Shown in pieces: positions 47,487 to 59,547 of a stretch of DNA of 64,000 nt. Source of the stretch: Dactylonectria macrodidyma (taxonomy: Eukaryota > Ascomycota > Sordariomycetes > Hypocreales > Nectriaceae); the NCBI GenBank assembly GCA_020744425.1, contig JAGMUV010000001.1:6634001-6698000 (forward strand). The letters are read 5' to 3'. The stretch's first letter is position 1; the number at the start of each line of letters is the position of its first letter. The position numbers and the translations under genes are program-made. Under the pieces are notes generated by a model. That model was not told the DNA's origin and did no database searches. It worked only from the letters and a program-made list of their open reading frames with translations.

Positions 47487-50400
47487 TTATTCTCCCCTAA
47501 CAATTTTCCCCCTCAACTCCAACAGAATTCTCTGCCGCCTGGCTGCATATTTAATCATTGTCTCGTCGTACGCTTGCTTCCATTCCCATCTGAGTGGCAC
47601 CTTGGCCTTCACTATCCCCGACCAGTTTTCCACTGTGTCTTGTTCCCATGATGCGTCGTTTGCAATTTTCCTCTGCTCCAAATGCCGCTCAACCAAAAGC
47701 CACCGGGCTATTTCGCTGCTCCCGATTGGCGGCATGGGCTCGCCATCTCGTTGACGCAGAAGATCATCTGGCACATTTGCTCCATGGCGGACAAGCCATC
47801 TGACTGTTTCAAGGTGGTGATTAGAGAATGCGGCGGCCAACGGTGTCCCATGCTCTTTGCATTGTTGGTGAGTATCGGCTCCAAGCAGAAGAAAGTGTGA
47901 TATGGCCTCGTTCAGCCCCCAACGTGCAGCATCGCAGAAGAGGTTGTGTTGTCCAGTATTCGCGAGATCCGCAATGCGGCGCATCTCATCTTTCCTGTGG
48001 TAGCGACGAAGAAGATGTAAGTTCTTTGCTATTGCAAGTAGTACATCTGATAGACGAGCTCTGATTGTCGACATCCGTCTGTTCGGCCACTCAATCAACT
48101 CAGCTTGGAACACGCGAGCGTCTCGATTTAGCACTGAACGTAATAAGCTGGCAGATTTCTCGCTCAGTATCCAGTGAGCGGCGGTCCTCGAGTCGATATC
48201 TTTTTCATGTAAGCTTAGTCCTTCGTCAAGGAACTGATGGAACAACCGAAGAGCTGAATCCGAACTGTTCAAGGCGACATTGATATTGACCTTGGCCATG
48301 ATGTGTAGAACGTTACGCCCGTAGCAATTCGTTTGCCTGTTGTGTGAGCCCATTTTCGCAAAAGTTGTGGCCAATTGCCAGTCCGTTCCCCAACACGCAA
48401 GCATCAAAGGCGTCTCGGATACCAGGTCTATTGCATCGAGACGAGCGCCCCAACGAATGAGATACTCCGCGGCTGCTTTGGATCCACACACGGCTGCATG
48501 ATGAAGAGCAGTCTTTCCGACGCAGTCTTCCTTGTCAATATTTGCCATGTTCTCGATTAGAAGTTTCACAGCGTCGACGTTATTACGTTGCGCCGCAAAA
48601 TGAAGTGGTGTCATTTCACCAAGTACGGCATCTGGCTGATTGACAAGACGGGACACACTATTCCCGGCCGAGAGGTCATCGGAGGGTAATCTAAGCATGT
48701 AAAATTAGTTGAATGAAGCTCATATACCATGTCAAGTCTAACTTGCTTTGAATCATTGGGTTTGTCTGTGAGTACATCCAAGAAAATCCCAAGTCCCTCG
48801 ATGTTGTCATTTTGGATAGCAATGGACAGAGGATTGTAACGCAAGCTAGTAAAACTGCCACCCTCTTGAAGGAATTTCGAGATCAATAATGGTAACAGAG
48901 GGTTGTACTCCGAATATGCCGCAGAAGCCTCGAGTACCGTCGAGTGTGGGAGCCCATAGGGATCTTGGTAGACAATCGAAAGAGTGGCACCCGCCTTAAC
49001 AAGCCATTCGACTATCCCAACGCTTCTTTTTTCACGTAGAGCTACCATAAGGGCGCTGGCACGTTGTGACCGAGCGAGCTCGATATCCACTGGGCATCCA
49101 GCAGCGGAAATATTCCTGCAGGCTAAAATGTTCCCTTCTCGAATGGCAGTGTCCAGTGCTTTTCGCATGATGCTTAACCTCTTTCGTCTCACCACCGAAG
49201 TCGTAGCGTTAGAGCGGTCTATGGTGCTCTCTGATAAAGCTTTGACGATTTCCTGGCCACCCTTGGCATAGGCTAACCCTAATGAATCGAGGGCATGTTT
49301 TGCACCGAGTCTCAGCAACACTTTGACACACTCCAAGTGCAGCATCTGGACTGCCTGATGTAGTGGAGTCAACCCACGGCGGCAAGTGGCGTTTATGTCA
49401 CCGCCGCGTTCCTTAAGAAATTCAATCACGGATTGTTTATTGAATCGAGCGGCGTAATGTATTGGCGTCTGCAGATCGCCATCGCCAACTTCGACGTCGT
49501 TGAAGAGACCTTCATCAAGATAAGATCGCACACAGTCAACTGCAGTAGCTGCGGCTAAGTGCAGATTATTTGCTCCATTTATATTTTGACCACGAAGAAC
49601 CAAGGAGCGGGGCCGGTCCCACAACTCAGGCAGGGTTCGAGCTCTTGTCGTTGACAGCATCTTTCGTAAAATTGGTAAATTACACTTGATAGTAGCCCAA
49701 TTACTCGCGTCAAAGTAATGGGTGCCAGTAGACCAAGGGTCGGCTCCAAAGTCGATTAGCATCTCGGCCGTTGTGGTGGAATCTTGAAGAATGTGATAAG
49801 CTAGCGGCGACCCAAAATGGTGGGCTAATGGTAAGTTGACATCGGTACCACTTTGCAATAGTCGCTTCAGCTTGAAGGCAGAACCATCTCTGCCACCCGA
49901 TGCCGCCGTGAAGTGCAGAGGGCCACAACCACCGAGGCTTTCGACTCCGTGGCTCAGCTGTTTCGCATTCGTATGAGCTAGTAGTCGGTCGAAATGTGCC
50001 TGGCTTACTTGAATTTCGGGAAAGCAAGCAAGGTCGATGGAAGAGATTCGGTCTACCCTCAAATGAATGTTCACCCCGTTCCTCAGAAGCAATGCAGTCA
50101 TTGTTTCATCATTGTGAATGATAGATTCTGATAGCAGAAGAGCCAAGGACGGCTGAATCTCTGCCGTGGTCCAATACTTGGTGTGCTTCGCAATTTCTGT
50201 CACAATTTTGGCAATTGACTCCCAGTGGGCCAAGCGTGGAATTTTCTGCCGAAATTTCAAGAACTTATCTTGCCTCAAAGAAGTCTGTTGAGTGATTTCC
50301 GCGATGAAGGGGCATAAGAAGGAACCTTTATTTTCCTCTTCAAACATTCTCAGGCCGCCATGATGGATCAGGGCAAAGATCACGTCTTTTATCCAAAGAG

Positions 50401-53400
50401 ATTCCTCACTTGTGCTCAGAGGTGGTTCTATCTCTGAGACAGTCTTGATCATGACCTTGGCAAGAATCTCCGAGCATAGAAATTGCCAGAGAGCAATGGT
50501 TTCAATGGCTTTGGAAGCTGAGTTTCCGGGCAGCAATGCTGTGAAGACATCTGTGCGCAAAACTGCGTCGTCCTCAATTGCTCGGAGCAACACCGCCTCG
50601 AGTGGTGTTCTTGAATCCTCCCCCCCGCGCTGATCAGATGGAAACAGCTTCTGAAGTAGCTCGACACACTTGAGACTTGATTCAGGACTCAGAAAATGCA
50701 AGGGGCTTCCTCCATCACTGGTCATGCCGTCTACGTCAACACCGACGTCAAGTAGCTTTTGGACAATATCAGACGATCCCATACGGGCTGCTGCTTGAAA
50801 AAGAGACCCTGTACTTCTCCAATGTCCTTTTGTCTGGCAATGTTGCGCGAGGAGGAGTACAGCCGATGTACACTCACTATTCAATGCGGCGCAGATCGGG
50901 GTCATGCCTTGCTTTGATTCCACAAGCAGTGACGAGTCCCATCCTTCATTCTCAAGGAGAACCCGAAGTATCTTGGTTGAGTCCAACTGCGCACTTTTAT
51001 GCCAGATCGTCTCGCCATCGTGGTTTACGATTGTTGTAGAACCACCGTGTTGTAACAAAACCCGGAGCATGTCCTCTTCATAATCATGCGTGCACGAACT
51101 GACTGGTGTCTCGCCATACTCGTCCACCGTATTTGGGTCACATCCTGACTCGAGGAGCACAGTCAAAACGTCTAAGGATCCGAAGTCCACGGCGATGTGA
51201 ACGGAGGAAAAGGTAGGCTTTTCGCAGTCGATTCCTAGAGATTGAACGAGCTCTAGTCGGCCATTTTCGAGGAGTCTTTGGAGCCCGACAACATCATTGT
51301 TAACAATGATGCTGCGGATGTGATCGCGCATGTCCTGGCTCCTCACCGTCTCTTCAAGGCAGACCTCAACAGATCGTCGCCTCTTTAGATTAGCCCGTTC
51401 CGCAAAACGTAAGGTCATGGAATATAATTGTGATCGCGTCGGACTCTCGGCCCCCGTTTGTTCAAGCATATCGAGAAAATGTGCGAGAGCGTTGCTGGTT
51501 TGTGTGTTTTGCGTGAGTGTCGCAAGTGCATTTCCATCGAATCGTGTCCTGTAGAAGGCGCCAAAGTGTTCCAAGTCTGATTCATATACTACGACGCCAG
51601 CTCGAATAAGATCTGCTGCCATTTCGAAAACAAGTGAATTGAAGCGTGTTGAGGTTGCGAGGGAAAAAACCGTTGAGCTCCAGAAGTCGGTATTAGGTTG
51701 CACATTTGGGTTCGAGCAGGATCCTAAGAACAATTGAGCGGTCTGTCTCCGAGCAGACTCATTGTTATACGGTTCCAAGTCACCAGACCCGTCTAAGTCT
51801 ATGTCATGAGTGAACATCCTCAGACTAGCAAGCGAACAGTGTAGGGGGGTACCAAATCTACTGCTCACATCTGGCGATGCGCCAGCATCTATGAGACGAC
51901 GACAAAGAGCAGGGAAGCCCAGAGCGGCGGCCATATGCAACGGAGTAAAATCCGGTCGCAAAACCGGATCAATGGCCGCAGTGACACTAACTGTGCATGA
52001 CCCAAAATCGCCTCTTTTGCTGAAAATAGGCCCCTTCGGTCCACCGAGACAGTGTCTTATGATCTCTATCGACCACAAGCAAAAGTTTGGGGTTTTTGGC
52101 AGCTGAAAGAGAGCATCGAGTTGTTCAGCGACAAGTTTTTCAGTGTTTTGACGATGAACATAGTAAGGCCAGTACATAGCCGCATGCTCGTAAAAGGAAA
52201 TTCCGTCTCTTCCATTAAAGATGAGATTAATTTCGGCCTTGGTAGCTTCCGGCATCCGGTCGTAGTTTTGCAATGTCAAGAACTGGAGACAGAGGGGGCC
52301 AAGAAGTGTACAGGCCTTTTCCTCAGAGACGCCGTATTTGGCTAGTATAGGATGCTTTAAGCAATCGTTCTGGAGATACTCTTGAACGGTAAAATGCGCA
52401 AATTCAATTCTCTTTCCATCTCCGGAGGCCCGGACAAGGCTGCCACACCAGCGAAGAATCTCTTGCTCGTCCACAACTTCATCGTCGTGAAGAGCATCCG
52501 AGTCATCCGCGAGAGAGACCGCTTCGCATATCTCTCGGAAATTGAGCCGAAGATCGCGCAGGCTGGAATCAAAGCCGGAACTCATAAGTAGTAAGGTCCT
52601 CTGCACAAGGCGCCTTACTTGCTCATCATAGTCCTCTACTCTCATGAGAATTCGTTCATAAGTTGCAGGGAGTGTGGGTGGCAGTTTCTCCAGTGCGATT
52701 CGGCGGGCTCTATCAGTCGGAAGCTCGCACATGTGGTCCAAGTGACATGCAACCCAACGAAACCTACTATTTGTTAAGAAAACCGCTTTCAAAGAGCCTA
52801 TATAACGAATCGAACTCACATTCCCTTGGCTCCCTCCACGAGCTTGACCATGATCTGATCTTTCAAAGTCATGTCCCGAAGCCGCAATTTCCGTGAGTTG
52901 ATGCGCTGCTCCAGTTCAGATGCGACATAAAGTTGGATATCCTCGGTGTGAGCTTCTAGCTCGATGCAGCGGAAGTCGGACTTGACTTGGTGACGGATTT
53001 GCAGCTCATCTCGGCTCAACAGTGCAATACTGATCTTCTCCTGGTCCTCTCTCACGGCAAGAGACACCAGGTTCTTCAAATTCGTCTCGACTTGGTCGTC
53101 ACATTCGTCAAGCCCATCGATAATCAAGTAGACTTGGCTAAATGAGCTGCACATTTGGTGCAAGATTCCAATGAGTCTTTCCGGTTCGGGCTCTCCTTGG
53201 AGATGTAGGTTCGACCGTAGCTCATCGTGGTAGCTCTCCAAGAACGCATAAGCAGCTTCATCTTGAAGGGCAAGCTGAGAACAAAGAGACGAGAGAATAT
53301 TTGAAGATTGCTGCGTTCTTTTGTCCCTGTGCGTGCAGAAGAAGTAACCCACAGCTGTCCCGGCGGTGTCGCGCTGGAGACACTCACTGATGATAACGCT

Positions 53401-54153
53401 CGCAATGACGGACTTTCCAGCACCTGGTATGCCGGTGAACCAGGCCATGGAACCAGGTGTACCGTACCATTCCTCAAAGTCTGCTCCTTCTGTCAACCAA
53501 AGAGCTGTGAGAGGATGTCGCAGTTTGCGGTTGATCTCAAATTCTGCCCGAGGATTGACTTTGCTGAAGAAGCTGAGAACGTCACGCCTTTTCTGGTCCA
53601 GGGAAATCTTGGTCTCGATGTCCAAGATCTTCTTGACGGAAGCCTGGAGATCTTTAACGCGTTTATTTGTATCTTCGTGTCGAGATAGGCACTCGTTCAG
53701 CTTGCTCATTGATTCGGCCGAGATGGCAAGGTTGATTGTCTGTTTATGCCGCTGAAGGTCCTGGATAATCTCTTTCGTTTCTGTCGATGAGAATGGCCAC
53801 TTCAGCCGACTCTGAAGTCTATCAAGGCCAGAGGGTGAATCAAATTGCGACTTCTTGCTAACCAGGCTATTTTCTAGGCGACGAAGCAGTTGCTGGCAGT
53901 CGTGTAGATGATGCAATTTGAAAATCGACGATTGTGCATGGCCCGTTGTGTCCAAAGAATCGCTCTCCAGATCGAACGCAACCAGTGATAGATCGTGCAA
54001 GAGAACGGAAAGATTCTTCACTTCGGCGACAAAACCTTCCAGCTCATTTCGTGAACCTTTCACAGCCCTGGCATACTTGATGGTGGTTCGAAAGACGAGG
54101 TCAGCCAAGGTCACGAGCCCAGCAACGCTCGCGGAGAGCGACAGAGGGTCCAT
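47487..54153 (-). CDS. Giant HeLo-like/NACHT/ankyrin STAND receptor
   Basis: Three exons on the minus strand, 52820-54153, 48747-52763 and 47487-48690, give 2,184 residues. The N-terminus (MDPLSLSASVAGLVTLADLV) is the HeLo-like fungal STAND domain. The NACHT core follows, with Walker A GIPGAGKS at residues 241-248 and Walker B LIIDGLDE at 343-350, then the EKLPPTLPATYERIL helix region. The rest, from about residue 700, is a long ankyrin array (for example ADFTPLHMAAALGF-type units, TPIHYAARFNKQ, TPLHQAVQML and TALHHAAVCGS). Such proteins are fungal NLR-like sensors, some controlling heterokaryon incompatibility or cell death. The second intron begins GCAAGT, a GC-AG intron; without it the last 400 residues would be split off as a separate gene. 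Confidence 0.87.
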
Positions 54154-55367
54154 GTTTGTGGCTCAAAGAGCGGACATTTGATCGTCAGTCGACACTCATA
54201 CGCATAGCGTATCAGAAGCGCACCATAAAGCGTTCGCTGTAAACCGGCTGGTTGAGTTGGGAGAGGAATCGGGTGGGATGCGAGCAAGATAAAAGTGAGG
54301 GAAATGATGAGGTGTTTAATGAGCAGCCGTGCGCACTACTGCTGGCCTCCGCCAATACTCAGCCCCTCTGGTGGCCTTTTGGTTGCCTGTTGTTGGTCGC
54401 CTTGTTGCTGCAGGTGGTGTTACACGGCAACCACTCATAGGCGGATTCTCCTCTGCTGCGGCAAGGCGTCCTTTTGTTGATAGCCTACAGAAGACTGCAA
54501 TATATCCCTGTATGCCGATACGCCTTGCCATGATGTCATGCCAAAAAATTACCACTCCCAGGTTCTTGTCGGTAGTTGGACAGAGACCTGAAAACACCAT
54601 AGCCCAATTGCCACTATTCTTCAGCTTCATTACTCGAGAAAATTGTCCTCTAAACAGAGCGAGAACCGCGATGATTCGAATCCAGTAATGATTTAGGGTT
54701 AAAGAATACTGCAAGTAGTCACGCATTGAGCCTGGGTTTTGGGCAAGCTCAACTAGTTTATTGGCATTAAATGTCTGAATATTAGCAACCTGCGACACCT
54801 GATTTCATGAAGTGAGTAGTGCAGTTGAGCATGAAGCCCGTATTTCTACAGCATGGCTCAGAGTCGAGTGGAAAGACTTAGCAATTCGTATCTAAATGAA
54901 GCGAGCTATTTCGAAAAGTGATGTCGTCCTTAACATCGAGTTGCCCTTTCATGATATGATGTTTCGATATTCACGTTTACATTTTGTAGTTAACATAAGT
55001 TAATTACCTTCCTATATATACCATGGCTTAACCCCCAATCAGAAATAGGACGCTCCTTGAACAGGGCAGAATATTCTAATTTAGGATTGCATGTTCTATC
55101 AGTCAACAGCCTAATTCAGCATAAATCGTATTATGAATTAGTGTATAAATGTCATAAGTGACATAGCTAAATACAGCAGTTTAGGGCCTTCATTGGGGAA
55201 TATCTAAGAACGCGCACCGGCTGCTGCGTTTCTGTGCTAAGCTTTCCTTTATTATGATCATAGCAACACTGCTCAGGCAAAGGCCATATCTCTCTGCTTG
55301 GGCTCGCTACCGACCCGCGGTACGTGCCGAGCCCTCAATAACCTAAGTGCAGAGATAGCAGGCAGCA
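54154..55367. other. Intergenic, AT-rich, no gene supported
   Basis: The first part must hold the promoter of the NACHT-ankyrin gene. A 160-codon minus-strand frame at 54316-54798 is compositionally odd, has no recognised domain and is probably chance. The part from 54800 to 55200 is AT-rich with no clear features. Confidence 0.4.
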
Positions 55368-56183
55368 CTATGCGGCAGTGCTAGTTTCTGCTGGCACCTT
55401 CAAGTCCTTTGCCGCCTCCAGAAGGATGTCTCTCATCCGGGCGTAAAGCTCTTGATCCTCTTCCTCCCACACAACTCCGCCGGGAAACACCGTTCGTCGC
55501 AATCTATTGACCCACGGAATCAACGGTTGATACTATACCGTGAAGTTTGTCTCTGCAATCCTGATAAATGCCCGCTCGCTGGCAATAGTGCCTCTTTTGT
55601 AAATCGCTAGCTCCTCTGTGTCGAGGAAGTTCCACTTGTCGAACTGTGGGACAATTCTACCCTGCCCTGGGCCGGTGTAGTGAATGCAGGTCCAGAAGAA
55701 AACCCAAAAGAAAGACTCGAGGTCGTGCATAAAAGAGTGTTGCTCATTAAGTAGCACCCCGATGGCCATAGAGGCTCTTGTGCCTGTTTTTCCCTTTGCT
55801 CCTGACGGGCTGTCTCGATGCACTTTGACGGAGAGATCAAGATCAATTAAGAAGGCAGGCCAGGAAGAGTTATCAGAATTTTCGTTTATCATCAAGTTGT
55901 TGATAGAGATGTCTCTATGCAAGAGGCCTGCCGCATGAAGGGACTCATGTCCGTTGATGCAACCCTCAAGGCCGGCAAGCAGAGCTGATCGAGAGCTGGC
56001 CTTGTATATGGGCAGTCCGTAATCACGAAGCACGATACGACGATGTATCCGATTCGACAGCGCCTGGCTGGCAGTCTCAGTGTTTATCGAAGATCTAGAG
56101 CAGGCTCGCTTGCTGGGAGGGAGACCGGTACCAGTCCGACTAGATGTCCGCTTCCTACTGGAGGTGGTGATACTAGAGAGCAT
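55368..56183 (-). pseudogene. Truncated FunK1 fungal-type protein kinase with a nonsense codon
   Basis: The readable part begins at 56183 and carries the C-lobe of a FunK1 kinase: RIHRRIVLRDYGLPIYKA, the catalytic loop HRDISINNLMIN, the metal-binding position as IDLDLS, GTRASMAIGVL and HSFMHDLESFFW. After NFTV an in-frame TAG (complement of 55533-55535) stops it, but homology clearly goes on in the same frame (YQPLIPWVNRLRR, VFPGGVVWEEED) to a second TAG at 55368-55370. The N-lobe is missing: a stop lies three codons before the first ATG, and the neighbouring gene begins 15 bp beyond. So it has lost both ends of function. It may still give a short transcript. Confidence 0.78.
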
Positions 56184-56198
56184 TACCGTTTAGGCCTT

Positions 56199-57536
56199 CT
56201 AAACAGCAACAGTAGCCATTTTCTTTTCGGCCACCTTGTGAATGTTCTCAACAATCTGGACAAGGCTCTGGCTGTCAGCCTTGAGTTCGGGGATAGCAGC
56301 GGCAATATGAACCACCATATCTCTAATGACAATCAGGACGGGAGCTGGAAAATTGGTTAGCGGCAATCTAAACATCGGCATCAGCGTCAACTTGCTGTTC
56401 TCGCTTCGCTTGGTAGGGGCGGCCCCGGAAACATGGCGTTCCTCGAGAACATCGCGCTTGGCCGCGACGCAGGTGCATTGGTCTCCATTCAAGACGTTGT
56501 TGAGGGCCTGGACGTTGATCTTCAGGCCCTTCAGAGCAGCATCGGTCAGAGCGGCGGTAAAGAGACCGAGGTTCTCCACTCCACCAAAAGCAGTCGTCAA
56601 GCTACTGACAATGTTGGCGGGATTCCCTCCTTGGGTTGTCTGAGGGGCAAGCAGGGCCCCCAAGTTGAGTCCGCCCAAGAGTGAGCCCGAGTTTCCATTG
56701 CTAGATCCCGAGTTTCCATTGTTGCTGCCCGAGTTTCCTGTGTTGACTCCCGAGACCCCGCCTGCACCTCCCACAGCATTAGACACGCCCTCGCCCAAAA
56801 CACCATTCGTGAGGCCGGTCAGGGTTCCAGTGAGCCCGTTGACAATCTGATTCTGGTTGGTGGTAGAGGCGTGACCTGAAAGCAGACCTTCTGCAATGCC
56901 GCTGAGCAGGTTGTTCACGCCGCTCAGAAGGTCGCCAGTAGCTCCGGTTGCTGTCTGGCCAGTGTTGGTGACGGTACCAGTCAAGGCGCCCAGAAGCAAG
57001 TTGGCGTCAACGCGGACGGAAGCTTCGACTTCGAGGCCGGCCGACAGGATATTCCCGAGCAAACCGCTAGCCATATCAAGCACACCGCAGACTGACTCGG
57101 AGGCAGCGTTGACCGCGTCCCCTCGGGCGACGATGCCCGTCTCTTTTCGCCTCTCGAGCTTAGAGACAGCAGTGAGAGCAGCCCTCTTCTCCCTGGCCTC
57201 GCTGTTAGCATGGACATGACGCATAGTCGGTTTATCCTAGGGTACATATAATGTCAGCAACTTAGTGTCCAAACTCCAGTTCAAGCATCCTTTTATCTCA
57301 GTCACCGCAAGTGAGAAGGATGTGGTCCGTGACATCGAAGTGCCACATTTCATCCAGCACCACCAGAGATAGAGCTGCGTGATAAAACTTACCGATCGCT
57401 TAACCTCTATGCCCCGAAGCACTGCATTGATAACAGTGCTTTCATCGCGAGCTTCCAAGGCCGTAAAAGTGTTTCCAGCAGGAGCAGCAATAACGTTGCT
57501 GAGAAGGAGAGCGAGGACGAAAGAGATGGACTTCAT
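56199..57536 (-). CDS. Secreted Gly/Asn-rich protein with dibasic processing sites
   Basis: Exons 57393-57536 and 56199-57236 give 393 residues. A signal peptide is clear (MKSISFVLALLLSNVIAAPAG). Four Lys-Arg sites (EVKR, REKR, AAKR, PTKR) would suit a Kex2-like protease, and a further KLERRKE lies between them. The middle is rich in Gly, Leu, Asn and Thr (LTGTVTNTGQTATGATGDLL, SGVNNLLSGIAEGLLSG) and contains a short GNSGS repeat. I do not recognise a family. The C-terminal 60 residues after NSKL may be altered by an unseen intron, because a branch-like CTAAC and TTTTCCAG lie at that point. It ends 16 bp from the kinase relic on the same strand. Confidence 0.65.
56682..56757. repeat. 21-bp tandem repeat inside the secreted Gly/Asn-rich gene
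   Basis: About three and a half copies of a 21-bp unit containing CCCGAGTTTCC, in frame, encoding GNSGSNN-type heptapeptides on the minus strand. Copy number is likely to vary between strains. Confidence 0.65.
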
Positions 57537-59547
57537 TTTGTCGGATTGGAATTAATAGTAAAGAAGTTGGTTAAAAAAAAATTTGGAATAAAGTAGTCGT
57601 TTAAAGAGTACTTTCGAAGATATTGAGCAAAAGAGAGTGTGGAAAGTGTGGAAAAGGATGTGTGTAAATGAGTGAGTGAAAGCTGTTTGAGTTGTAGTGT
57701 TGAGAAGCTGAAGCTGATAAGAGTGAGGATAGTTCTTTCTCGGCGAAGTGTCGCTGTTCATTTATAATAGTATTTGTTCATCTATTTTGATATTTCTTGA
57801 TTACTTCGTGACGACTACGACACTCATTGCAATCTCGAGAGGCTACATTCGGCCCGTTGTGGAAATGCCAGTGCTGAGCCGTGGCCATCATGGCTCCGTT
57901 GTCGCCCCACTATTCTACGAAATGCGGTGCCAATCACTCGGGAGGTTCTCGGTGAGAATGCCTCAGTAATGTCTCTTCGTTGCGGCTTGTTTCCAACAAG
58001 TTGGTCCAATGCCAAGCCAATGCTCTGTGCCGTGGATCTGGAATTTTCCTTAGCCTATGAAGACGTCTGGAGGTGGAATGGCGACCCAGTATGGCCCAGT
58101 GAGTCGGAATGGAAGACGCTCTGAATGTCTTACGGCACGGAGATTCGAGACCAAGTTTGCATGCCCCAAATGATAACATTCAATAACTAGTGGTAAATTA
58201 AGAGTCCGGATCCGACAACAAAGATCTGCATGCATGAGGGTGAAGTCATTTACCTGGTGAAACAGACAATCCATCCACTTTTCGAATCTTGGAAGCCTGT
58301 GATTGTGATGTGTGGGGGGCACTAAAGCAGCTGGGCTACTCTGCTCACCTCTATCCTAGTGATATACGTATAACGAGTCATTTCATTGTCGATCTAAGTA
58401 CAATAATGTCTCACGAGGTGAGGGGATTGTCTTAGATCTCAGACTAGTTCAAGCAATCCCATTACAACAGCTAAGGTAGCATATACACCGGACTCACACC
58501 GTAGACTATTCAGACGGCGAAGAATTAAAGATAGAGCAATTAGAGACCCTGGAAGAAAGGAGGAACTGGGGTGGTACAAAAATGCTGCCTTAGCTATTGC
58601 AAAGGGTTAGGCTGTCCTCTCATGCTCCTCCTTTGCATACTGCTAAAGTTCACCACAACCTGTGATAAGATCAAAATGCACTCAAAATGTGGCAAAGTCC
58701 AAGCTGATAAAATGTACCGTTCTTATGTATCATGTTAATCTATCGGTACCCTGATCAGTTGGCCTCAAATGAGTTGTCTGCGTTGAGTCTTTAGGAAGTT
58801 TTATCACCTTGCCGAAAATGGAAGTGGGGTTTTACATGCTACCCCATAGCAACTATTTTTTAACTAAAATGACCTGATCTTTTAGCAAAACACCGACATT
58901 GCGAATAAGAGACACGAGGTCTCCCTAGATGCAAGAAGATATAGATTCATAGTATTTGAGTGAGTCTGCATATTCTTCAGAACGTGGTGTCAAAGTTTGA
59001 AGTTGTTGGATAGCTTGGGTGACCACTCTGATGGCCTCGTGACGCGTGTGTATTATGTAGCTTCTGTTCTAGCTCCCGGCCCTTATGGTCAGGAAGGTCT
59101 AACTGTCCCTTGCATCCTAATACGTCTAACCCAGCGAGGTCTCGGCGAGCTCTCCCCGATTCGGACCCGATAACCACCTTGTTCTACGTGACCGCCCTAC
59201 GCCTAGGTGTTCCATCATGGTCCAATTCAACAATGATAACTGTCCCTTTGACTATGGTAAGGCTGCATTTACGCTAGTAGCAGGGATCTAAACCAACGAA
59301 AAGGAGAGTAAGATGAAGCACAAGAGGCCCTATCTATTTCATGAGGCGCTAAAAGTCACGGCTGCTGCAGGTATATGTCAAAATACATAAACCGACGAAC
59401 GCTCAGATAAGAAATGCACCTAATCTCTCTGCTAGCATAGACCCCCAGTCAACCCTTTAGGAACCTTCCTCGAGCTACCTTGTATCACACACAGGACTAG
59501 CTCTGGACCATGATCGTTACACTAGTCGCGTACCGTCATTAAGGGAG
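57537..59547. other. Intergenic, no gene supported
   Basis: This is a 2-kb stretch upstream of the secreted protein gene. Poly-T/A and AG-rich tracts lie near its start (57560-57720), typical of a fungal promoter and leader. Short frames at 57927-58124 and 58977-59177 show no recognised domain. The AT-rich part around 58400-58900 might be an eroded repeat, but I could not define ends. Confidence 0.4.

Noticed and set aside
54316..54798. A 160-codon minus-strand frame with a hydrophobic stretch
   Set aside because: No signal peptide, domain or splice partner. The C-terminal part is low-complexity and reads like chance translation.
58300..58720. A possible solo LTR or retroelement remnant
   Set aside because: The sequence is AT-rich and looks repeat-like, but I found no target duplication, terminal TG..CA pair or second copy in the window.
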